Shown here piece by piece: positions 43,012 through 51,231 of a stretch of DNA of 64,000 bases (its first letter is position 1; every line of letters begins with the position of its first letter). The notes under the pieces were generated by a model that saw only the letters and a list, made by a program, of their open reading frames with translations, did no database searches and was not told where the DNA came from. The position numbers and the translations under genes are program-made. The stretch is taken from contig NZ_BSOW01000006.1 of the NCBI RefSeq assembly GCF_030160715.1, positions 248,001-312,000 on the forward strand, given 5' to 3'. The DNA comes from Bradyrhizobium iriomotense (GTDB taxonomy: Bacteria; Pseudomonadota; Alphaproteobacteria; Rhizobiales; Xanthobacteraceae).

Positions 43012-44211
43012 TCAATTCGGCGTGGGGTCTTTTTTGCCTGGGCGGGCGATTGAGTCGCTTACCAATGATGCCCTTCGCCGCGATTTCGGCGCGGGTGTAG
43101 TCGCCAACACTATTTGCTTCTTTCTCTTAGGTCGCGGCGGCCATGCCACGGGCTTCGACATGCCGCCGAGCTGGCCTTGAAGATGAGTGACCGGCAGATC
43201 CTCACCGGCCAACCATCGGTCGAAACTGACATCCAACATGTCCTCTTCGAGAGCGGCGGCGTCTCCGCCGATCCCGATCAGTACTCGCCTCTTGGTGGGC
43301 TCGCCGACGATGGTGTGAAGCGTGCCGCCTCCTCGGAAGTAGCCATGGAAAAATGCCGGCGACGTGGATCGGTTCAAGGCCGTGAACATCTGCTCGGCGC
43401 TCAAGCCCCTCGACGCCCATGCCTCCAGGGGCGACAACCGATGTTCCGAATGGGCCGCACGAACGCGATGATTGAGTGGGCGAAGAAGCGGCGACTGAAA
43501 ATGATTGGTGCACGCAAGCCATGCGTCTGTTCGCGCCGCGACGGCCCCCGCGCCGGCTTCGACGACTGCCGCACAGCCGCCGGCATCGAGAAGCGAGTAG
43601 TTGTACTGCATGGCGTGAGGCAATTCACGGAGTCTGGCAACCGCTTCCTTCGTCGTCGAACATTGATCCAGGATCATCCTCACGATCAGGTCGGCTGATA
43701 ATCCGGGAAAGCGAGGGCTCTTCTTGACCTGGTGCAGCCCGATCATCAGGCCGTACTCGTTCATGCCATCAAGCCGCCCTGTCAGCTGGTGGCTCGAGCC
43801 GATGCTGGCATTGCACCCGCTGGCTTGCAGCAGGACGAACTGCGCTCCGTAGTATCGCGGCCGATAATCGTAGTTGCGACCGTAGACATCGGCGCTGATC
43901 GCTGCCGAGCAGCCACCGATCGGCGGGCGCATCCCATCGTTGCCGAACCGCAGCGCGGCCCGTTCCATCGTAATGCCGAGCTCGTCTGCAAGTCCGCAAA
44001 GCTCTTCCCAGAGCGCCGGTGCATATTTGGCGAACATTCTCTGCTCGGCGCGAAGATTGAACCACCACGGAAATCTTGTCGTCTTGCTGCGGAGAAAAGC
44101 CCGCCCTTTCGGCGTCGTAGCAAACAATCGCGCCTGCGCACGACCGACCTCATATGGCGTGCCCCTGCACTGAGCGATGCTGACGCGAAATGGCTTCGCC
44201 GGAGTCTTCAT
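43012..44211 (-). CDS. C45 family autoproteolytic acyltransferase/peptidase
   Basis: A 399-residue protein of the acyl-CoA:6-aminopenicillanate acyltransferase/peptidase C45 family. The N-terminal VSIAQCRGTPYEVGRAQARL segment is typical, and IGGCSAAI places the expected autocatalytic cysteine at residue 101, from which the beta chain would begin; GRNYDYRPRY and DGMNEYGLMIGLHQV follow. Members cleave themselves and then hydrolyse or transfer amides. The C-terminal tail is basic and proline-rich. No partner gene is adjacent; substrate unknown. Confidence 0.85.
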   Translation of the reverse strand: MKTPAKPFRVSIAQCRGTPYEVGRAQARLFATTPKGRAFLRSKTTRFPWWFNLRAEQRMFAKYAPALWEELCGLADELGITMERAALRFGNDGMRPPIGGCSAAISADVYGRNYDYRPRYYGAQFVLLQASGCNASIGSSHQLTGRLDGMNEYGLMIGLHQVKKSPRFPGLSADLIVRMILDQCSTTKEAVARLRELPHAMQYNYSLLDAGGCAAVVEAGAGAVAARTDAWLACTNHFQSPLLRPLNHRVRAAHSEHRLSPLEAWASRGLSAEQMFTALNRSTSPAFFHGYFRGGGTLHTIVGEPTKRRVLIGIGGDAAALEEDMLDVSFDRWLAGEDLPVTHLQGQLGGMSKPVAWPPRPKRKKQIVLATTPAPKSRRRASLVSDSIARPGKKDPTPN

Positions 44212-44337
44212 CCGCGCACTCAGTGACGAAAAGAGGGGTGTTCAACAGGAATGCGATGACCGCGTGATCACCGGAATACGTGTCTTCGGCGGGGGCGAAC
44301 AGCCGCGCCTGCAAACTGCGCAATGATGGCAGATTAC

Positions 44338-44440
44338 CCCTGATTTGCCCGACGTGTCAAATTATTTCGGATAATGCGCAGTACGCAATATCCGTGACCC
44401 CCGCTCCTTTGCATGGGGTTGTTTTCGCAATTTTGATCTG
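44338..44440. repeat. intergenic repeat region with 29-bp motif copy B
   Basis: Positions 44405-44434 carry, on the minus strand, the motif also found at 1356-1384 (27 of 29 bases shared). Upstream, CCTGATTTGCCCGACGTGTC (near 44340) resembles another dispersed element recalled from Bradyrhizobium genomes (memory, not a search). The region separates two minus-strand genes. Confidence 0.6.
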
Positions 44441-44461
44441 AAGCCCGCCCAAGGGGATCCC

Positions 44462-45796
44462 TCAGGAGAAGAACGCGATCTTCTCGGCCTGGGTCATGCG
44501 GCGGATCGGCGCCAGCGGATCGTTGGCGGGGGGGCGGGGCTTTTGCAGCATGCCGCTGGCGAGGATGGTCGAGCCGAGCGACGGCTCCGGCAGCGGCGAG
44601 GGCATGGGAAGCGGGGAGGCCTGCGAAGCCGCCTGCAGCGTGGCTTGCAGAGCTGCCAATGCCTCCACCGGCGCCGGGCGCTCCATGATCGCGACGGCGG
44701 GCTCGAACGCTGCGACCGGCGCGATCGACTCGGCCGCGATCGGCTCGGACAAAGCTGGCTCGGGCAAGTCTGGCTTTGGCAAGGCTGGCTCGGCAGCGAC
44801 AGGCTCCGCAATGGGGGCCACTTCGGCCGGCTCGGCGATGGCCTCGTCGAACTCAGGGTCGGGGGCTGCCATCTCCATCGCGATCCGCTCGAGAATGGCT
44901 TCGTCCTCAGCCTCTGCTGCAGCATCGAAAGGAAGCTCGTCGACGGCTTCCGCAATGGCGGCAGGCGCGGCGGCGCTCTCTTCGATCGCGACGTGGTCTT
45001 CCGCAACCTCGGCCGGTTCGGACTCGCCGGCGACGTCCATCGCCTCGTTGGTCGCCATCTCCTCGGCGGCCTCGGCCGCAGCAACGGTGGCCTCAGGCTC
45101 GAAAACCGCCGCGAACTCCTGCGGCATCTCTGCTGCCGGTGGCTCGCTTGGCGACATCGCCGTCTCGGCGTCCGCAGACCGCACTTCCATCGTGGCGGGC
45201 ATCTCGGGCGCCGGAGCAGGCGAGGGGTGAGTCGCCTCGGCTGCCGGCGCCGCGGTGCCCGCCGTTTCGACCAGCTCGACGTGGTCCCTGAGCAGATCGA
45301 AGGCGGCCTTGAGATCGGTGCGGGGGTCGATGGTCGACGTCTGACCGCAGGCGGCCTCGATGGCCGCGAGCTGCGAATCGATCAGGTCGCAGATTCGGCC
45401 GTCGGCGCCGATCTCGCGCCAGCGCCAGGAGATCTCCTTGATGATGCGCACGGCGCGATGGATCGGCCCGAGGCTGGTCTCGACAAGGGTGGGATCGACG
45501 GCTGCGATCGCGATCGTCTCCGCCTCTCGAATCGCGCGGCGGATCGCCACGAGCGCTTCGGGCAGCCGGTCCTCGACGACGGGCTGGCGCTGTGCTGCAA
45601 GGGTTTCCTCGATTTTGGCGACCGCATCGAGCACCATGCGCGTGTCGGCGTTGCGGTTGCGCTTGGCGTATTCGCCGAGGAACCAGCGGCCGCGCGCGGT
45701 CTCCATGAAGGCTTCGCGGATCGCATCGTAGTCCTGCTCGTTCGGCTCGGCCGCGCGGGCAGACATAGGCGAGAGGGCGAATGCTTCAGTGGCCAT
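44462..45796 (-). CDS. hypothetical protein, RGRWFL-EYA N-terminal domain with Ala/Glu/Pro-rich tail
   Basis: A 444-residue soluble protein. The ordered N-terminal domain (about 20-170) contains MET-ARGRWFLGEYAKRNRN-ADT, an arrangement recalled from alphaproteobacterial proteins linked to chemotaxis phosphatase CheZ-like regions, followed by predicted long helices (LVAIRRAIREAETIAIAAV; IHRAVRIIKEISWRWREIG). Residues 185-400 are low-complexity Ala/Glu/Pro repeats such as AEPALPKPDLPEPALSEP, likely disordered. A conserved-looking end, DPLAPIRRMTQAEKIAFFS, closes the protein. ATG 45796 was preferred to 45844. Function not established. Confidence 0.75.
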   Translation of the reverse strand: MATEAFALSPMSARAAEPNEQDYDAIREAFMETARGRWFLGEYAKRNRNADTRMVLDAVAKIEETLAAQRQPVVEDRLPEALVAIRRAIREAETIAIAAVDPTLVETSLGPIHRAVRIIKEISWRWREIGADGRICDLIDSQLAAIEAACGQTSTIDPRTDLKAAFDLLRDHVELVETAGTAAPAAEATHPSPAPAPEMPATMEVRSADAETAMSPSEPPAAEMPQEFAAVFEPEATVAAAEAAEEMATNEAMDVAGESEPAEVAEDHVAIEESAAAPAAIAEAVDELPFDAAAEAEDEAILERIAMEMAAPDPEFDEAIAEPAEVAPIAEPVAAEPALPKPDLPEPALSEPIAAESIAPVAAFEPAVAIMERPAPVEALAALQATLQAASQASPLPMPSPLPEPSLGSTILASGMLQKPRPPANDPLAPIRRMTQAEKIAFFS

Positions 45797-45871
45797 GGCA
45801 ATCTCGTCGCGCAAATCAGTGCGCGTTACAGTAACGATCATCACGATATCGACCGAATCGCAATTGAATTG

Positions 45872-47068
45872 ATGCCGCCCGAATCACAAATCCCCATTGC
45901 AGCAGCGCAAGGCCGGCGATTCGCCGTGCGTCTGGCGCTGTTCTACAGCGTGTCGTTCGCCATCCTCGGCACGCATACGCCCTTCTTCACAGTGTGGCTG
46001 AAGGCGGTCGGCATCGAGCCGGCCTGGATCGGGATCATCGGCGCTGTCCCTGCGATCACGCGCTTCACCACGCTGCTCTTCGTGACGGGCCTCGCTGAGC
46101 GGCGCCAAGCCGTGCGCGCGGCGTTGATCCTGACCGCCTTTGGATCGGCAGCCGGCTTCGCGCTAGTCGGCACGCAGCATCAGCCGCTGCCGGTGCTGCT
46201 GCTCTACATCGTCACGTGCTGCTTCTGGACGCCGTTGCTGCCGCTGACAGACGCCTATGCGCTGCGCGGCGTCGCCCGCTACAAGCTCGACTACGGGCCG
46301 TTGCGGCTGTGGGGATCGGTGGCCTTCATCGCCGGTGCGCTCGCTTGCGGGCTCCTGGTCGACGTGATCGACGCGCGCGAACTGATCTGGATCATCGTCG
46401 CGCTTGCGGCGCTCACCGCTTTCACCGGCCTTTTGCTTCAGCCGCTGGACGAGGCGCGGCGAAAGAGCGCAGCCGCGCATGGCGGCAAGCGTCTGCTGCG
46501 CGATGCGAGCTTCCTCGCGATCATTGCCTCGGCGGCTCTGATCCAGAGCAGCCATATCGCCTACTACACCTTTGCCTCGATCAGCTGGCAGGCTCATGGG
46601 CTCGGCGGGCTGACGATCGCCGGCCTGTGGGCGCTCGGCGTGCTCGCGGAAATCATCGTCTTTGCGGTGTCGCCGCGGCTTTCGCTGCATCCTTCGCTGC
46701 TGGTGGTGATCGGCGGCCTGAGTGCGGTGGCGCGCTGGTCGATTACCGCGCAGGAGCCGCCGGTCGCAGTCCTCGCGATCGTCCAGCTCGGGCACGGGCT
46801 CACCTTCGGCCTCACCCAGGTCGGCGTGATGAATCTGCTGGTCCATCACGTGCCCACGCATCAGATGGCGCGCGGGCAGGGGTACTACGCCGCCACCTGC
46901 GGACTGCTCAGCTCGACGACCTCGATCATCTCAGGCGCGATCTACGCGCGCCATGGCGAGGCGCTGTATTACCTGATGGCCGCGATGGCCGGCACGGGAG
47001 CGATGCTGATGTGGACGGCGCGGCGGCGCCTGTTCGCTCACCCCCAGAGCGAGGCCTCCGGCGGATAG
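45872..47068 (+). CDS. MFS transporter (PPP/HcaT-like)
   Basis: A 398-residue twelve-helix transporter. LALFYSVSFAILGTHTPFF opens helix 1, and GPLRLWGSVAFIAG near residue 145 matches the phenylpropionate-permease branch (HcaT/PPP family). It ends in MWTARRRL. The ATG at 45872 is the plausible start; the long open frame upstream of it is antisense shadow of the previous gene. It overlaps the convergent dipeptide epimerase gene by 31 bases. Substrate unknown; a short peptide or aromatic acid is possible. Confidence 0.85.
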   Translation: MPPESQIPIAAAQGRRFAVRLALFYSVSFAILGTHTPFFTVWLKAVGIEPAWIGIIGAVPAITRFTTLLFVTGLAERRQAVRAALILTAFGSAAGFALVGTQHQPLPVLLLYIVTCCFWTPLLPLTDAYALRGVARYKLDYGPLRLWGSVAFIAGALACGLLVDVIDARELIWIIVALAALTAFTGLLLQPLDEARRKSAAAHGGKRLLRDASFLAIIASAALIQSSHIAYYTFASISWQAHGLGGLTIAGLWALGVLAEIIVFAVSPRLSLHPSLLVVIGGLSAVARWSITAQEPPVAVLAIVQLGHGLTFGLTQVGVMNLLVHHVPTHQMARGQGYYAATCGLLSSTTSIISGAIYARHGEALYYLMAAMAGTGAMLMWTARRRLFAHPQSEASGG

Positions 47069-48033
47069 ACGAGGCTCTCGTGGTAGCGCAGGCCGTGGTC
47101 GCGATCCCGTGCCAGCAGCAGCGGTCCGTCGAGATCGACGAACCGCGCCTGCGGCGTCACCAGCATCGCGGGTGCCATCGACAGCGAAGTCGCGACCATG
47201 CAGCCGACCATGATGTCGAATCCCAGCGCCTGCGCCGCATCGGCCATGGCGAGCGCCTCGGTCAGGCCGCCGGTCTTGTCGAGCTTGATGTTGACGGCGT
47301 CGTAGCGCTCGCGGAGAGGCGCGAGGGATGAGCGGTCATGCACGCTCTCGTCGGCGCAGACGGCGAGCGGCCGCTTGATGCGCGCCAGCGCCTCATCCTG
47401 GCCGGCCGGTAGCGGCTGTTCCACCAGGGTGACGCCGACGTCGGCGCAAGCGGCCAGGTTTTGCTCCAGATTGGCTGCCGTCCAGGCCTCGTTGGCATCG
47501 ACGATCAGTTCCGATTCGGGAGCGGCTTTCCGCACTGCGGCGATCCTTTCAGGATCGCCCTCGCCACCGAGCTTGATCTTCAGGAGCGTGCGGTGCGCGG
47601 CCTTGGCCGTCGCCTCTGCCATCGCCTCAGGGGTACCCAGCGAGATCGTGTAGGCCGTGGTCCGCTCGCCCGGCACCGGGCGATCGAGCAGGTTCCAGGC
47701 CCGCAAACCCGCCTCTTTGGCCTCCAGATCGATCAGGGCGCAATCCAGGGCGTTGCGGGCCGCCCCCGGGGCCATCGCGGCTTGCAGGGCGTGCCGGTCC
47801 AATCCGCCCCCAACCGCCTCCTGCATGGCCTGGAGCGCCCTCAGCGTCGCCTCCGGGGTCTCCCCATACCGGGCGTAGGGCACGCATTCGCCGCGACCGG
47901 TGACGCCGCCCCGGCTTACCTCGGCCACGACGGTCGCGGCCTCGGTCTTGGCGCCCCGGCTGATCGTGAAGTGGCCTGCGATCGGGAAGCGCTCGATTCG
48001 CACAGCCAACATTGGAAGTTTGCTGGAAGTCAT
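47038..48033 (-). CDS. dipeptide epimerase (L-Ala-D/L-Glu epimerase-like)
   Basis: A 331-residue enolase-superfamily enzyme of the muconate lactonizing subgroup. The acid/base lysines sit in LLKIKLGG and NIKLDKTGGL; the metal ligands are in IVDANEAW, VEQPL and CADESVHD. This set matches L-Ala-D/L-Glu epimerases that convert murein-derived dipeptides for recycling. It is convergent and overlapping with the MFS gene, so possible import of the peptide by that carrier is speculation. Start at 48033; an internal ATG at 48012 is possible. Confidence 0.88.
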   Translation of the reverse strand: MTSSKLPMLAVRIERFPIAGHFTISRGAKTEAATVVAEVSRGGVTGRGECVPYARYGETPEATLRALQAMQEAVGGGLDRHALQAAMAPGAARNALDCALIDLEAKEAGLRAWNLLDRPVPGERTTAYTISLGTPEAMAEATAKAAHRTLLKIKLGGEGDPERIAAVRKAAPESELIVDANEAWTAANLEQNLAACADVGVTLVEQPLPAGQDEALARIKRPLAVCADESVHDRSSLAPLRERYDAVNIKLDKTGGLTEALAMADAAQALGFDIMVGCMVATSLSMAPAMLVTPQARFVDLDGPLLLARDRDHGLRYHESLVYPPEASLWG

Positions 48034-48171
48034 TTAGAACTCTGGCAATTTCTGAACCGGCTGGTTACCTGATGCAACTAACTATGGCTGGTTGGGGATA
48101 CCTTCTTCAAGGTAAGGGCGCGTGCGCAACCATCTCTTCTCATCCGAACCCTTCGCTAGGGAGCGGACATC

Positions 48172-49305
48172 TTGAACGGCGACCCAAAGCTGGAGCGGAT
48201 TGCCAAGGGCAACGCGCTGGCACTTTGCGCCACGGGCACCTGGACCGCGAGCTTCGCGCCGGCCCTGGAGCGGATGGTGGCTGACGCCGAGAAGCTCGCC
48301 GGCAGCCGGCCGAACATCTTCATCGACGTCTCCGAAGTCTCCAAGCTCGACACCTTCGGCGCTTGGCTGATCGAGCGGCTGCGCCGCAGTCTGACCCAAG
48401 GCACCGCGGAGGCCCAGATCGCGGGCCTGTCGGCGAACTATTCGAGCCTCGTCGACGAGGTGCGGCGGGTCAAGGCGACGCCGGTCATCGAGACCGGCGC
48501 CATCACCATCACCGGCATGCTGGAGCAGATCGGCCGCGCCGTCGCCGGCCTGAGCGGGACGGTGACCGATCTCGTCGACATGCTCGGGGCGGTGCTCGCG
48601 GCCAGCGGTCGCGTGCTGATCCGCCCGCGCTCGTTCCGCCTGACCTCGACCGTGCACCATCTCGAGCAGGTGTGCTGGCGCGCGGTGCCGATCATCGTGC
48701 TGATCACCTTCCTGATCGGCTGCATCATCGCGCAGCAGGGCATCTTCCATTTCCGCAGGTTCGGCGCCGACATCTTCGTCGTCGACATGCTGGGCGTGCT
48801 GGTGCTGCGCGAGATCGGCGTGCTGCTGGTCGCGATCATGATCGCCGGACGCTCGGGCAGCGCCTACACCGCCGAGCTCGGCTCGATGAAGATGCGCGAG
48901 GAGATCGACGCGCTGCGCACCATGGGGTTCGATCCGATCGAGGTGCTGGTGCTGCCGCGCATGCTGGCGCTGGTGCTGGCGCTGCCGATCCTGGCCTTCC
49001 TCGGCGCGATGGCCGCGCTCTATGGCGGCGGGCTCGTTGCCTGGCTCTATGGCGGCGTCGATCCCGAAGCCTTCCTGCTGCGCTTACGCGATGCGATCTC
49101 GATCGACCATTTCATCGTCGGCATCGTCAAGGCGCCGGTGATGGCGGCGGTGATCGGCATCGTCGCCTGCGTCGAGGGACTTGCCGTGCAGGGTAGCGCT
49201 GAATCGCTGGGACAGCACACCACCTCGTCGGTCGTGAAGGGCATCTTCTTCGTCATCGTCATGGATGGCGTGTTCGCGATCTTCTTTGCATCGATCGGGA
49301 TGTGA
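48172..49305 (+). CDS. mlaE: STAS-MlaE fusion permease of Mla-type lipid ABC transporter
   Basis: A 377-residue protein with an N-terminal STAS (MlaB-like) domain of about 100 residues (IFIDVSEVSKLDTFGAWLIE) fused to an MlaE permease with about five helices (IGVLLVAIMIAGRSGSAYTAELG, the family signature). It forms the inner-membrane core that moves phospholipids between the membranes. The TTG start at 48172 has AGGGAG upstream. The stop overlaps the mlaF ATG, and mlaD follows. In E. coli the STAS part is a separate protein, MlaB. Confidence 0.9.
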   Translation: MNGDPKLERIAKGNALALCATGTWTASFAPALERMVADAEKLAGSRPNIFIDVSEVSKLDTFGAWLIERLRRSLTQGTAEAQIAGLSANYSSLVDEVRRVKATPVIETGAITITGMLEQIGRAVAGLSGTVTDLVDMLGAVLAASGRVLIRPRSFRLTSTVHHLEQVCWRAVPIIVLITFLIGCIIAQQGIFHFRRFGADIFVVDMLGVLVLREIGVLLVAIMIAGRSGSAYTAELGSMKMREEIDALRTMGFDPIEVLVLPRMLALVLALPILAFLGAMAALYGGGLVAWLYGGVDPEAFLLRLRDAISIDHFIVGIVKAPVMAAVIGIVACVEGLAVQGSAESLGQHTTSSVVKGIFFVIVMDGVFAIFFASIGM

Positions 49306-50078
49306 TGATGGCACCCGAAATTCAAGACCCCATCATCCGCGTCCGCGACATCACCGTGCAGTTCGGTTCGACACGCGTGCTCGACGGGCTGAACCTCGAC
49401 GTCAAGCGCGGCGAGATCCTCGGCTTCGTCGGCCCTTCCGGTGCCGGCAAGTCGGTGCTGACGCGGACCATCATCGGCCTCGTCTCGAAGGTCGCTGGCC
49501 GTATCGAAGTGTTCGGCGTGGATCTGGATTCGTCCAACACCTCGCAGCGCCGCGGCGTCGAACGGCGCTGGGGTGTGCTGTTTCAGCAGGGGGCGCTGTT
49601 CTCCTCGCTGACGGTGCGGCAGAACATCCAGTTTCCGATGCGCGAATATCTGAAGGTCTCGCAGCGCCTGATGGACGAGATCACCATGGCCAAGCTCGCC
49701 ATGGTGGGTCTGAAGCCGGAGGTGGCCGAGCGCTTCCCGTCGGAGCTGTCGGGCGGCATGATCAAGCGTGTCGCGCTGGCCCGTGCGCTGGCGCTCGACC
49801 CCGAGCTCGTGTTCCTGGATGAGCCGACCTCGGGCCTCGATCCGATCGGCGCCGGCGATTTCGATGAGCTGGTGAGGACGCTCCAGCGCACTTTGGGCCT
49901 GACCGTTTTCATGGTAACGCACGACCTCGACAGCCTCTATACAGCTTGCGACCGCATCGCCGTTTTAGGGAACGGTAAGATCATTGCGGCAGGGTCGATC
50001 GCCGACATGCAGGCCTCGCAGCATCCCTGGTTGAGGCAGTATTTCCATGGCAAGCGCGCCCGCGCGGTCATGAGCTGA
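49305..50078 (+). CDS. mlaF: Mla-type ABC transporter ATP-binding protein
   Basis: A 257-residue ATPase. Walker A is GPSGAGKS, the Q-loop is in LFQQGALFSSLTV, the signature is LSGGMIKRVALARA, Walker B is LVFLDEPTSGLDPIG and the H-loop is MVTHDL. LSGGMIKR and DPIGAGDFDELV are typical of MlaF. ATGs at 49305 (overlapping the mlaE TGA) and 49308 are both possible; GGGA lies at 49297. Confidence 0.92.
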   Translation: MMAPEIQDPIIRVRDITVQFGSTRVLDGLNLDVKRGEILGFVGPSGAGKSVLTRTIIGLVSKVAGRIEVFGVDLDSSNTSQRRGVERRWGVLFQQGALFSSLTVRQNIQFPMREYLKVSQRLMDEITMAKLAMVGLKPEVAERFPSELSGGMIKRVALARALALDPELVFLDEPTSGLDPIGAGDFDELVRTLQRTLGLTVFMVTHDLDSLYTACDRIAVLGNGKIIAAGSIADMQASQHPWLRQYFHGKRARAVMS

Positions 50079-50095
50079 TGTAGCTGGAGCATTTG

Positions 50096-50980
50096 ATGGA
50101 AACGCGGGCGAATTACGTTTTGATCGGGTCCTTCACGCTGGCGGTGATCGCCGCGGCGATCGGCTTCGTGCTGTGGTTCCAGTCGCTGCACACCACCAAG
50201 CAGCGCAGCCCCTTGCGGGTCGTGTTCGAGGGCCCGGCAGCCGGCCTGCGCAACGGCGGCAGCGTCAATTTCAATGGTATCCGGGTGGGTGAGGTGGTCT
50301 CGGTGAAGCTCGACAACCCACGTCGGGTTGTCGCACTCGCCATGGTCGAGAACAACGCCCCGATCCGCAAGGACACCCTGGTCGGCCTCGAATTCCAGGG
50401 CCTGACCGGCGTCGCCGCGATCTCGCTGAAGGGCGGCGAGGAGGCGGCCCCGCCGCCGCCGCTGGACGAGGACGGGATCCCGACGCTTACCGCCGATCCC
50501 AACAAGCTGCAGGACGTCACGGAAGCGATCCGCGGCACGCTCCAGAACATCAACAAGCTCGTCGCCGACAACCAGGAGTCTGTGAAGAACTCGCTGAAGA
50601 ATCTCGAGACGTTCACGACCTCGCTCGCGCGCAACTCCGAGCGCGTCGATGCGGTCATGGCCAAGGTCGACGGCGTCATGCTCAAGGCCGACAACCTCAT
50701 GCTCGGCCTCAACACGCTGGCCGGCGGCAAGGATGGCGGCGAGCTCTTCCAGGCCGTGAAGTCGATCCGCGAGCTCGCCGATGATTTCGACAAGCGCTCC
50801 GGGGCGCTGATGTCCGATGGCCGCCGCACTCTCGGCGACATCAGCCGCGCCGTGAACAACTTTGATCGCAACCCGACCCGCGTCCTGTTCGGCGCCAGCA
50901 ACAGCAGCAGCGCGCAACAGGCCCCGCCGCCCGCCGAGCCGCCGAAGCCCGCGCCCGCGAACGAGCGCAAGCGGCAGTAG
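50096..50980 (+). CDS. mlaD: MlaD/MCE domain protein
   Basis: A 294-residue periplasmic protein with one N-terminal membrane helix (LIGSFTLAVIAAAIGFVLWF) and one MCE domain (FEGPAAGLRNGGSVNFNGIR, then VGEVVSVKLDN). The C-terminal half is a predicted helical bundle and ends in Pro/Ala/Lys-rich residues. It forms the periplasmic ring of the Mla complex. GGAG lies six bases before ATG 50096. No mlaC or mlaA is adjacent, so partners are elsewhere. Confidence 0.9.
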   Translation: METRANYVLIGSFTLAVIAAAIGFVLWFQSLHTTKQRSPLRVVFEGPAAGLRNGGSVNFNGIRVGEVVSVKLDNPRRVVALAMVENNAPIRKDTLVGLEFQGLTGVAAISLKGGEEAAPPPPLDEDGIPTLTADPNKLQDVTEAIRGTLQNINKLVADNQESVKNSLKNLETFTTSLARNSERVDAVMAKVDGVMLKADNLMLGLNTLAGGKDGGELFQAVKSIRELADDFDKRSGALMSDGRRTLGDISRAVNNFDRNPTRVLFGASNSSSAQQAPPPAEPPKPAPANERKRQ

Positions 50981-51005
50981 GCGCGTTGTCCACGTCTCTC
51001 TCCTC

Positions 51006-51095
51006 CGTCATTGCTGCGAGGAGCTCTTGCGACGAAGCAATGCAGATTGTTTCTGCGAAGGCTGTCTGGATTGCTTCGCTTCGCTCGCAATGACG
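51006..51095. repeat. dispersed palindromic repeat (imperfect copy)
   Basis: CGTCATTGCTGCGAGGAGCT at the left and GGATTGCTTCGCTTCGCTCGCAATGACG at the right (ending 51095) form an imperfect hairpin of the same family as the perfect copy at 60564-60644. It lies behind mlaD. Confidence 0.75.
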
Positions 51096-51163
51096 GCGCT
51101 TGTGGGGACGTCGTCTTTTCCCAATGCAGAGTAACCCTCTGGCAGGATGACGATCCAAAACGA

Positions 51164-51190
51164 AACGGAGCCCGCAAGGGCTCCGTTTTT
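51164..51190. terminator. rho-independent terminator
   Basis: AACGGAGCCC (51164-51173), loop GCAA, GGGCTCCGTT (51178-51187) then further Ts: a perfect ten-base stem with a T tract on the plus strand and an A run on the other side. It ends the mla operon and may also serve the convergent giant gene. Confidence 0.92.
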
Positions 51191-51231
51191 CTATTCGCTA
51201 TTCGCCACTCACTATTTGCGAGCGTGACCGC

